A DNA stretch of 64,000 nt from positions 124,001 through 188,000 of the forward strand of contig JBCBBJ010000003.1 of the NCBI GenBank assembly GCA_038531745.1. The letters run 5' to 3'. Positions 34,019 through 41,595 of this stretch are shown here, one piece after another (the first letter of the stretch is position 1; the number at the start of each line of letters is the position of its first letter). Position numbers and translations under genes: made by a program. Origin of the DNA: CALLPQ01 sp038531745 (lineage in GTDB: Bacteria; Pseudomonadota; Alphaproteobacteria; Caulobacterales; Parvularculaceae). The notes below the pieces were generated by a model. It saw only the letters and a list, made by a program, of their open reading frames with translations, searched no databases and was not told the origin of the DNA.

Positions 34019-35170
34019 ATGGCTGCACAGATTACCGATCTTATCACGCGGGCAGAACGATTTGCTGATGGGAACGGCCTTTCGCTGTCCACGGTTTCAC
34101 GCAAGCTACTTAATGATGGCAAAGGGATTGCGCGCCTGAAAAACGGCGGGCAGTGCACACTCAAAACCATCGAAACGGCGTTTGAGCGTCTCGCCGCCCT
34201 CGAAACGGGTACGCACGCGCAAAACACGCGCCCTGCCAGTGCCAACAACACAATTGCTTCTGCTGGGGCAAGCAATCCTGGTCACCTCGACAGACTTGAG
34301 GCGGAGAGCATCCACATCATGCGCGAGGTCGCGGCCGAAGCGGAAAACCCTGTCATGCTTTATTCGGTGGGTAAGGATTCCGCCGTGATGTTGCATCTGG
34401 CGCTTAAGGCGTTTTACCCGTCGAAACCGCCCTTCCCGCTCCTCCATGTGGATACAACCTGGAAGTTTCGCGAGATGATCGCGTTTCGCGATAATCTGGT
34501 GCAGGAATTAGGGCTCGATCTGCGGGTACATATTAATGAAGACGGTGTGCGCCAGGGCGTTGGTCCGTTCACCCATGGCTCTGCACTGCACACGGACATC
34601 ATGAAAACCCAAAGCCTGAAAATGGCGCTGAATACTCACAAATTCGATGTGGCTTTTGGCGGTGCGCGGCGTGACGAAGAAAAATCCCGGGCTAAAGAAC
34701 GGGTCTTTTCTTTTCGGTCTGCCGAACATCGCTGGGACCCAAAAAATCAGCGTCCGGAGCTTTGGAATATCTTCAACACCCGGATCAATCCGGGTGAGTC
34801 GATCCGGGTCTTTCCCCTATCAAACTGGACCGAGCTTGATATCTGGCAATATATATATCGCGAGAACATTCCGATTGTGCCGCTTTACTTTGCAGCAAAA
34901 CGCCCCGTGGTGGAGCGTGATGGCACCCTGATCATGGTTGATGATGATCGCTTGCCTCTGCGCGATGGGGAGATACCCATGGAAAAAATGGTCCGCTTCC
35001 GCACCTTGGGGTGCTATCCGCTGACCGGGGCCGTGGAATCAACCGCAACAACTTTGCCAGAGATCATTCAGGAAATGCTGCTTACTACAACGTCGGAGCG
35101 TCAGGGCCGCGTGATTGATCATGACTCCGCTGCCTCCATGGAGAAGAAGAAGCAGGAAGGCTATTTCTAA
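34019..35170 (+). CDS. cysD: Sulfate adenylyltransferase subunit CysD with N-terminal HTH-like domain
   Basis: Small subunit of ATP sulfurylase, making APS from sulfate and ATP with CysN. Residues from about 88 are a normal CysD: the PP-loop MLYSVGKDSAVMLHLALKAF (SxGKDS, 116-121), LLHVDTTWKFREMI, AFGGARRDEEKSRAKERVFS, PELWNIFNTR and WTELDIWQYI. Residues 1-62 are extra (ITDLITRAERFADGNG; LSLSTVSRKLLNDGKGIARL; CTLKTIETAFERLAAL) and look like the small phage-repressor-like HTH proteins of Alphaproteobacteria, joined by an Ala/Asn/Thr-rich linker. ATG 34019 has AGGGG about 7 bp upstream. Total 383 aa against about 300 for CysD. cysNC follows after 66 bp. Confidence 0.93.
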   Translation: MAAQITDLITRAERFADGNGLSLSTVSRKLLNDGKGIARLKNGGQCTLKTIETAFERLAALETGTHAQNTRPASANNTIASAGASNPGHLDRLEAESIHIMREVAAEAENPVMLYSVGKDSAVMLHLALKAFYPSKPPFPLLHVDTTWKFREMIAFRDNLVQELGLDLRVHINEDGVRQGVGPFTHGSALHTDIMKTQSLKMALNTHKFDVAFGGARRDEEKSRAKERVFSFRSAEHRWDPKNQRPELWNIFNTRINPGESIRVFPLSNWTELDIWQYIYRENIPIVPLYFAAKRPVVERDGTLIMVDDDRLPLRDGEIPMEKMVRFRTLGCYPLTGAVESTATTLPEIIQEMLLTTTSERQGRVIDHDSAASMEKKKQEGYF

Positions 35171-35236
35171 TCCGCCATGCAAGTCGCCCTATTGTGCGAT
35201 GATCTCGATGCCCCCTTTCATAATTAAGGCCCAATC

Positions 35237-37141
35237 ATGTCCCATCAGGATGAATTGATCAAAACCGATATCCTCGCCTATCTCGATGCCCAGGCAAGCA
35301 AATCGTTCCTGCGGTTTATCACTTGCGGTAGTGTCGATGACGGCAAATCCACCCTGATCGGGCGGCTCCTTTACGATACCAAGCTTATCTATGAGGATCA
35401 GCTGACCGCCCTACAAAGCGATAGTAAAAAGCAAGGCACGCAAGGTCAGGAAATAGACTTTGCCTTGCTGGTTGATGGTCTTGCCGCTGAACGCGAGCAA
35501 GGCATCACCATCGATGTTGCCTATCGCTTTTTCTCCACCGACAAGCGCAAATTTATTGTCGCCGATACGCCAGGTCATGAGCAATATACCCGCAATATGG
35601 CAACCGGCGCGTCCACAGCCGATCTTGCGATCATTCTGATTGACGCACGCCAGGGCGTCCTTACTCAAACGCGGCGCCATAGCTATATTGCCTCGTTGCT
35701 TGGTATACGTCATATTGCTGTGGCAATTAACAAGATGGATTTGAAAGACTATCGCCAGGATATTTTTGACGAGATCGAAAGCGAATATCGCGACTTCGCT
35801 GCGCAGCTTGGTTTTGATTCGATCACGTGCATCCCCATGTCCGCACTGCGCGGTGATAATGTTGTGGCGCGTAGCGAACAGACCCCATGGTACCATGGCC
35901 CGGCGCTCTTACCGTTTCTTGAAACCGTCAATGTTGACCGCAGCGGCGATGACGCGCCGTTTCGGCTACCGGTACAATGGGTGAACCGGCCAAACCTCGA
36001 TTTTCGAGGTTTTTCAGGCACCGTCGCATCGGGGTCGGTGACGCCCGGTGACGAAATTATCGTGCTGCCATCAGCAAAGCGATCAACCGTTGAGCGCATT
36101 GTTACCCATGATGGCGATCTCAAAACGGCCAGCACTGACCAGGCCGTCACCCTGACGCTGACCGATGAAATCGATATCTCGCGTGGTGATATCATTTGCG
36201 CCGGCGACCAGCCCGCGGCGCAAACCGATCAGTTTGCCGCAACCCTTTTGTGGATGAGTGACGAGGCGATGATCCCCGGGCGGCAATATCTCCTGAAAAC
36301 GGCAAACCAGATAGTACCCGCCACGGTAACCGAATTGCGTCACAAGATTAATGTGAACACTCTTGACCAGCTATCGGGCAAAACGCTTGAGCTTAATGAA
36401 GTGGGTTCAACGAAGCTGAACCTCGCCCAGCCGATTGCCTTTGATCCCTATACAGATAACCGGACGACGGGATCGTTTATCGTCATTGACCGGCGAACCA
36501 ATAGCACCATCGGTGTGGGTATGATCGACCATTCCCTACGCCGGGCCCAGAATATCCACTGGCAGGATTTGGAAGTTGTCAAGGAAAGCCGTGCAGAGCA
36601 AAAACTGCAAAAGCCATGTGTGCTGTGGTTTACCGGCCTCTCGGGCTCTGGCAAATCAACGGTGGCGAACCTTGTTGAAAAGCGCCTGTTTGATCTTGGC
36701 CGCCATACCTATACGCTCGACGGCGACAATGTGCGCCATGGCCTGAACAAGGATCTAGGTTTTACCGATGCGGACCGAGTGGAGAATATCCGCCGGGTTG
36801 CAGAAACCTCCAAACTGATGGTTGACGCGGGACTAATCGTTCTGGTCTCGTTTATCTCGCCCTTCGCCAGCGAGCGGCGGATGGCCCGTGAGTCCGTTGA
36901 CGATGGCGAGTTTATCGAGGTCTTTATTTCAACGCCGCTGGCGGTGTGTGAGCAGCGCGACGTGAAAGGCCTTTACGCCAAGGCCCGGCGCGGTGAAATT
37001 AAAAACTTCACCGGCATTGACTCAGATTATGAGGCTCCCACCAATCCTGAAATTGATGTGGATACGTCAGAAATTTCAGCGGAAAAAGCGGCAGACATGA
37101 TTGTCGACCATCTGCGCGAAACTGGCTATTTGAAGGTATAA
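35237..37141 (+). CDS. cysNC: Bifunctional sulfate adenylyltransferase GTPase / APS kinase CysNC
   Basis: The N-terminal half is CysN, the GTPase subunit driving APS synthesis: GSVDDGKSTLIGRLL (P-loop 31-38), VDGLAAEREQGITIDVAYRFF, VADTPGHEQYTRNMATGAS and AINKMD, then EF-Tu-like barrels. The C-terminal part from about residue 455 is CysC, adenylylsulfate kinase, with GLSGSGKST at 466-474, LDGDNVRHGLNKDLGF, VSFISPFASERRMAR and KGLYAKARRGEIKNFTG; it makes PAPS. The fusion is the usual form in Alphaproteobacteria. The start has AAGG 7 bp upstream. It lies 66 bp after cysD and is surely co-transcribed. Product PAPS is the donor for the sulfotransferase near the right edge. Confidence 0.97.
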   Translation: MSHQDELIKTDILAYLDAQASKSFLRFITCGSVDDGKSTLIGRLLYDTKLIYEDQLTALQSDSKKQGTQGQEIDFALLVDGLAAEREQGITIDVAYRFFSTDKRKFIVADTPGHEQYTRNMATGASTADLAIILIDARQGVLTQTRRHSYIASLLGIRHIAVAINKMDLKDYRQDIFDEIESEYRDFAAQLGFDSITCIPMSALRGDNVVARSEQTPWYHGPALLPFLETVNVDRSGDDAPFRLPVQWVNRPNLDFRGFSGTVASGSVTPGDEIIVLPSAKRSTVERIVTHDGDLKTASTDQAVTLTLTDEIDISRGDIICAGDQPAAQTDQFAATLLWMSDEAMIPGRQYLLKTANQIVPATVTELRHKINVNTLDQLSGKTLELNEVGSTKLNLAQPIAFDPYTDNRTTGSFIVIDRRTNSTIGVGMIDHSLRRAQNIHWQDLEVVKESRAEQKLQKPCVLWFTGLSGSGKSTVANLVEKRLFDLGRHTYTLDGDNVRHGLNKDLGFTDADRVENIRRVAETSKLMVDAGLIVLVSFISPFASERRMARESVDDGEFIEVFISTPLAVCEQRDVKGLYAKARRGEIKNFTGIDSDYEAPTNPEIDVDTSEISAEKAADMIVDHLRETGYLKV

Positions 37142-37166
37142 ATCCACCACACCGTGCCCGATCAAT

Positions 37167-38552
37167 TTAGCGCAAATCCTCATATTGCTGGGCGAGGCGC
37201 GGGGAATTTTCCTGGTTCCAGATCGCCAGGGACAACATGGCAAAATCTACCGTCCGCGATGAGGCAATGGTCGTGAGAAAATTCGCGGGGCCGTCAGGCG
37301 CGGTGAGCATGACGGCGGCCTCAACGATAAAGTCACCGGCACGAAAGGGGCTGGTGATGATCAGATTACGATCACGATAAAGCGGATAACGCTCGGCCAT
37401 TGCCAGCCTGATATCTTCGTTGCCCGCGCGCAATTCCGCAATGTTGATACTGGCGCATAATTCTGCCGCTTGGCCCCGGTCAAACGAGAATGTTTGTGAC
37501 CACTGGTCCTTGCCCACCGCCTGCGCCTGAAGATCGTAACATAGAATGCGCGTAAAGACCTGGCGCCATTCGTCCGTCATCAGACTTTCGCTTTGATCTG
37601 CGTAATCATCAGGGCGCCGGCTCGTAAGGAACCACAGTGCCTCCGGATTGGCGAGGCACAATACCACGGGCTCTTTCGCGCGGCAGCCGGGAAGTTGGGT
37701 GCGCCCGGGCGTCCCAAAGGGACCATAACCCAGCATGGTGGTGATTTTTTCATCAAGACTGGCAAGGGCCTGCGCATGAATCCGTTGGGGGCAGTAGCCA
37801 ACACCGCCGGGATTGACGATCCCCACCATGCGCCGGAAAATCGTGGACACAAAACTGGACGCACCCGCTGTGCGCAAGCCATCACGGAACGACCGATTGG
37901 CACACCCCCGGCGGCGATAAGCAATGGGCACGGCCGGGTGGGGCGCCGTGTTATTGGCCTCCAATATTGGGTCCAGTGCCCGGATATGCTCGGGATAATT
38001 CTCCCGTGATTTGTCCCACGCAATACGCGTATAGTCATAGAGACAAAAATAGCGGTCATGGAAAAGTGCCGCCGACAGGGTGCGCGGTGATTCTGTATCA
38101 AGAATAGCGCCGGGTAAAATCTCCCGCACAAAATCCGGTGTTGAAACCCCATCGGAAAAATATTCTCCGGGTACGTACCAGACATTGGCGTTCTTGGTGA
38201 CCTTGTCGATAAAGAAAAAAGGGTCGCCCGTGCGGATATAATTGCGTTGGCCATTGCCGCTCAGCATATTCTGGCAGCTTTGTTGGTTCAGGTTCCGGGC
38301 GAAAAAATCAAACGCGCGTCTATCGCGAATATCAAATATCTCCATGGACTGGCAGCCGATAAACGTGCCCCATTTGCTATATTTCGTATGCAGATTATAG
38401 CATTCGGGATCTTTTTGTAGCGCAAGCCGGTCCCATGCCAGAAGCGGGGCCTCCACCCGCTGATCCATGGTGCTTACGGGGCCGAGAGCCGCACAGCCCC
38501 CACCGCACAAGACCAGCCAGATCAAAAACCCGATTGCCCGAACACGCATCAT
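37167..38552 (-). CDS. Envelope protein of unknown function with a DUF1353-like segment
   Basis: 461 aa, function not recognised. The N-terminus (VRAIGFLIWLVLCGGGCAAL) is a signal sequence with a Cys at residue 20; GGGC is a poor lipobox, so lipidation is uncertain. At about 125-175, GEYFSDGVSTPDFVREILPGAI followed by ALFHDRYFC resembles the DxxSxP...HD pattern of DUF1353 phage-associated proteins. A later Cys-rich stretch includes RRRGCANRSFRDGLR and GYCPQRIHAQALASLDEKI. The 3' end is 25 bp from the convergent cysNC stop. No partner gene gives a role; the PilZ gene upstream is on the same strand, 102 bp away. Confidence 0.7.
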   Translation of the reverse strand: MMRVRAIGFLIWLVLCGGGCAALGPVSTMDQRVEAPLLAWDRLALQKDPECYNLHTKYSKWGTFIGCQSMEIFDIRDRRAFDFFARNLNQQSCQNMLSGNGQRNYIRTGDPFFFIDKVTKNANVWYVPGEYFSDGVSTPDFVREILPGAILDTESPRTLSAALFHDRYFCLYDYTRIAWDKSRENYPEHIRALDPILEANNTAPHPAVPIAYRRRGCANRSFRDGLRTAGASSFVSTIFRRMVGIVNPGGVGYCPQRIHAQALASLDEKITTMLGYGPFGTPGRTQLPGCRAKEPVVLCLANPEALWFLTSRRPDDYADQSESLMTDEWRQVFTRILCYDLQAQAVGKDQWSQTFSFDRGQAAELCASINIAELRAGNEDIRLAMAERYPLYRDRNLIITSPFRAGDFIVEAAVMLTAPDGPANFLTTIASSRTVDFAMLSLAIWNQENSPRLAQQYEDLR

Positions 38553-38654
38553 TCACTCCCTAAGCTATTATAAGCATAAGAGAGTTTAGGCTCGATGAGA
38601 ATGGAAAATCAGGAGCCCACGATACCGCATCCAAAAGGGCCAGAGGCCGCAGAA

Positions 38655-39017
38655 TCAGTCGCCCTCGATGATCTCGTTTTGGGTGAGCGCCAATACCTCT
38701 AGCGAGGAGCTGGATAGTTTCACCGCAAACCCGCTATCGAACCGACGGGTTACCTCCCCCGGATGAACGCCGCCACTTTCAAAATGCAGGTGAATTGGCC
38801 CACCGGGCGCCGGTTTGGAAAGACTTGAAATAGCGATCCCACTGGCTGAAATATTTTCAGTCTGCCCACAAACAATTTCTCCATTACCAAGCACGAAAGT
38901 GCACGGAATGCTCATGGTTACCCGGTCATCAAGGCGGCGTTCGGGCCCGTCAAAGGCGACGGTTGTGAGATTTTCATCGACAAATGGGTGTGCGACGGTT
39001 TCCGATTGGCTAGCCAT
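38655..39017 (-). CDS. PilZ-domain protein
   Basis: 120-aa single-domain protein likely to bind cyclic di-GMP. Both signatures are present: RxxxR in ERRLDDRVTMSIPC (about residues 27-31) and NISASGIAISS, matching [D/N]xSxxG (about 77-82). The rest is a small barrel (FVLGNGEIVCGQT; PIHLHFESGGVHPGEV; DSGFAVKL). The strong Shine-Dalgarno GGGAGA lies just upstream of ATG 39017. It has no attached output domain, so it probably acts by contact with another protein; the target is unknown. Confidence 0.9.
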   Translation of the reverse strand: MASQSETVAHPFVDENLTTVAFDGPERRLDDRVTMSIPCTFVLGNGEIVCGQTENISASGIAISSLSKPAPGGPIHLHFESGGVHPGEVTRRFDSGFAVKLSSSSLEVLALTQNEIIEGD

Positions 39018-39208
39018 GGTCTTCTCCCTCTTCCTAAGAGAAAAGGGTGGCGTGCCGAGGCTAAGGTAAGGTTACGTGAAACCGATAAATTGCGATGCCC
39101 GGATTAAACATAATCGACAGTTCACGTCGCAAGAATGGCTTTCATCCGGGCGCTTTGGCATAAAGCTGGTTAACGCTGGAGCCAAATCCGCGCACAGAGC
39201 CCGGCTTG

Positions 39209-39553
39209 TTATTGATCCTGTGCGGAGACGGCCACACCTTTTTGGCTCAGGAAGCCCCGCAATTCTCCCGTCTCAAACATTTCGCGCACAATATCGCAGC
39301 CGCCCACAAACTCACCTTTTACATAGAGTTGCGGAATGGTTGGCCAGTCCGAGAACGCTTTGATCCCCTCGCGCAATTCGTCGGAGGCGAGCACATTTTC
39401 CGAGGCAAACTCAACGCCGAGATAATTCAAAATTTGAACGACCGTTGACGAAAACCCGCATTGGGGAAAGTCCGGTGTGCCCTTCATGAAAAGCATGACG
39501 GGGTTTGCAGAAACCTGCGTTTGGATGTGGGTATTAGTTGCGTCGCCGCTCAT
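39209..39553 (-). CDS. grxD: Monothiol glutaredoxin, Grx4/GrxD family
   Basis: Iron-sulfur cluster carrier of the CGFS class. Active-site motif PQCGFSST with C32, preceded by VMLFMKGTPDFP; the glutathione-binding DWPTIPQLYVKGEFVGGCDIV follows. 114 aa is the family length. ATG 39553 is chosen because AAGGAAGG lies about 7 bp upstream; the longer frame to 39610 would overlap the reductase gene. The frequent partner bolA is not adjacent here; an aldo/keto reductase gene lies upstream on the same strand. Confidence 0.95.
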   Translation of the reverse strand: MSGDATNTHIQTQVSANPVMLFMKGTPDFPQCGFSSTVVQILNYLGVEFASENVLASDELREGIKAFSDWPTIPQLYVKGEFVGGCDIVREMFETGELRGFLSQKGVAVSAQDQ

Positions 39554-39606
39554 GGCCGAGCCTTCCTTGATGGTTTCGCTAGAGCTAATGAGCCCGGTTC
39601 GGCGGG

Positions 39607-40542
39607 TCAAGACCCTCCCGCATTGCCCGCGCCCTCGGTGTCGTGCGCCATCGTGGTCAGGCTGTCCAGCAGGGCCGTGTCAAGGCCGTTGGCGCGTGCC
39701 AATTGGAGTGTTTCGGTTAGGTGCACCGATTGCGTAGTCGAAGTGAGCGCATAGTCGATCGACGATTGCGAAAGCACGTAACCAAGCATCAATTGCGCCG
39801 CAGTGAACCCGTCGACCCGATTGAGCATTTGCGCACTTGCCTGGCGCTGGCGCCATAATTGACGCGGATTGCGCACGAGCGCCCGGGCAAGTGCCCATAA
39901 CCCGGTGCGGGTACGCGGCGTCAAAAAGCCCTTTGCATAAAGCGCCTGACCGAGGGGTGCGATTGCAATCGTCGTCATGGTCGCCTCTTTCGCCTCGGCA
40001 AAGACCGGCCCCAATGCCCGGTCAAACAGGTTGAACCGCGCCATGATCGCATCGGTCTTGCGCCCTGCAACGGCGGCGCGGATAGCCGGGCCGGTTCCGC
40101 AAACGCCAGCCTTCGCAATCAGACCCTCGGCCTTAAGTGCGTCAAACACCGGCCGGGTATGGTCAACAACCCAATCGTCAGGACCGTGAAGAAACAGGAT
40201 ATCCAGACGGTCGCGCCCCAAACGGGTTAGGCTCGCCTCTAGATCCCGGCGGATTGCCTCGGCCGAAAAGTCTTTTTTGGCTTTGCGTCCTGCGCCTTGC
40301 GTACCGGTCTTGGTACTGATGACCACATCATCAATTCCGCGCAAGGCAATGCCCAACCGTCGCTCCGCCTCCCCGCCCGCATAAAACCCGGCGCTATCAA
40401 AATAGCGGACACCACCCGCATAGGCTTGCTCGATCAAGGCAATGGCTTGGGCTTCCGGAAACCAGGGTTGCCCCCATGCGCCCGACGCCCCAAAGCCCAG
40501 CCGCAAGGGATGGGGGATCTCAAACACCGCATCGTCAATCAC
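39607..40542 (-). CDS. Aldo/keto reductase
   Basis: NADPH-dependent oxidoreductase with a TIM-barrel fold. The catalytic tetrad is visible: Asp and Tyr in VRYFDSAGFYAGGEAERRLG, Lys in VVISTKTGT and His in DILFLHGPDDW. The C-terminus (AQLMLGYVLSQSSIDYALT; TLQLARANG) is family-typical. The start is ambiguous: GTG 40542 overlaps the stop of the upstream gene as GTGA, while GTG 40572 would add ten residues. The overlap suggests translational coupling. Substrate unknown. 311 aa from the chosen start. Confidence 0.85.
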   Translation of the reverse strand: MIDDAVFEIPHPLRLGFGASGAWGQPWFPEAQAIALIEQAYAGGVRYFDSAGFYAGGEAERRLGIALRGIDDVVISTKTGTQGAGRKAKKDFSAEAIRRDLEASLTRLGRDRLDILFLHGPDDWVVDHTRPVFDALKAEGLIAKAGVCGTGPAIRAAVAGRKTDAIMARFNLFDRALGPVFAEAKEATMTTIAIAPLGQALYAKGFLTPRTRTGLWALARALVRNPRQLWRQRQASAQMLNRVDGFTAAQLMLGYVLSQSSIDYALTSTTQSVHLTETLQLARANGLDTALLDSLTTMAHDTEGAGNAGGS

Positions 40543-41438
40543 CAGCGATAAACCCCGCGCGCTGCGCGCCACGTATTCACATAGGCCTCAACGCTTAATT
40601 CTATGGGGTCGGCATAACCGCCGCCAATAGCCATGGACACCGGTATGCCGTGCGCCGCAGCCCCCGCAAAAACCAGCCGATCGCGTGCCATCAACCCGTC
40701 AAAACTGAGCGATAGCCGGCCAAGACGATCCTCCGCTAGCGGATCAACACCGGCCTGATAAAGAACGAGTTCCGGACTAAACGCCCAAACCTTTGCGAGG
40801 GCATCATCCAGGGCGTCGAGATACGCCCCATCACCGGTATCATCGGGCAATGCCACATCATGGGTTGACGGATATTTCCGAAAGGGAAAATTCTTTTCCC
40901 CGTGCACTGACAGAATGTAGATATTTTCATCAGCCCCCAGAATAGCTGCGTTGCCATCGCCCTGATGCACATCAAGATCAATGATTGCCAGGCGCCGGGT
41001 TGTGCCACTTACTATCAGATGACGCGCCACCACAGCGAAATCATTGTAAACGCAATAGCCCGACCCAAAGCCCCCATGGGCATGATGGGTGCCGCCCGCC
41101 AGCTGACCGGCAAACCCGTGGTGCAGGGCGGCCTCAGCCGCTGCAACCGCCCCGCCCAAAGTCGCGCGCGCGCGCAGCGGAATGCGCGGCGACCAGGGAA
41201 AGCCGATACGGCGCATGGCCGCCGGCTCGATGGTCCCCTCTTCAATGGCGCTCACATAATCCGCATTATGGGCGAGGAGGACCGTTGACACCTCAACAGG
41301 CATCGCGCGCCGCAAGTGCGTCTCGTCAATCACCTTTTCATCGACCAGCGCCTGCCGGAGCATGCCATATTTATGCCCGGGAAAACGATGTCCCGCCGGC
41401 AATTGCAAATCAAACTGATCAGAGAAATAGACTTCCAC
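40539..41438 (-). CDS. Histone-deacetylase-family amidohydrolase
   Basis: Zinc-dependent deacetylase-like enzyme of the bacterial HDAC/AcuC/acetylpolyamine hydrolase superfamily. It shows GHRFPGHKYGMLRQAL, the active-site pair in GGTHHAHGGFGSGYCVYNDFAV, zinc ligands in LAIIDLDVHQGDGNAAI, and YQAGVDPLAEDRLGRLSLS and SMAIGGGYAD. The long open frame to 41798 runs back through a terminator hairpin and into the receptor gene, so the start must be inside it. GTG 41438 (VEVYFSDQFDLQLPAGHRFP) fits the family N-terminus, although no Shine-Dalgarno is seen. 299 aa. Its substrate cannot be inferred. Confidence 0.85.
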   Translation of the reverse strand: MEVYFSDQFDLQLPAGHRFPGHKYGMLRQALVDEKVIDETHLRRAMPVEVSTVLLAHNADYVSAIEEGTIEPAAMRRIGFPWSPRIPLRARATLGGAVAAAEAALHHGFAGQLAGGTHHAHGGFGSGYCVYNDFAVVARHLIVSGTTRRLAIIDLDVHQGDGNAAILGADENIYILSVHGEKNFPFRKYPSTHDVALPDDTGDGAYLDALDDALAKVWAFSPELVLYQAGVDPLAEDRLGRLSLSFDGLMARDRLVFAGAAAHGIPVSMAIGGGYADPIELSVEAYVNTWRAARGVYRW

Positions 41439-41530
41439 AATGCAACTGGTGCCATAGCCGCGAAGCGCCAGCAAGACAGCGCATCTGCCCTTCTCGCCGC
41501 ACCCCTGAATACCGGCATCCAAAGCAAAAC

Positions 41531-41552
41531 GGGCGGCCCAAATGGGCCGCCC
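41531..41552 (-). terminator. Terminator of the TonB-dependent receptor gene
   Basis: A perfect 9-bp stem GGGCGGCCC/GGGCCGCCC with an AAAT loop, followed on the minus strand by GTTTTGCTTT. It lies 43 bp past the receptor stop and before the HDAC start. Confidence 0.88.
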
Positions 41553-41595
41553 GCTTGGTCTTCCTGCCATCGTATGATGGCAACGACATGCCGTC

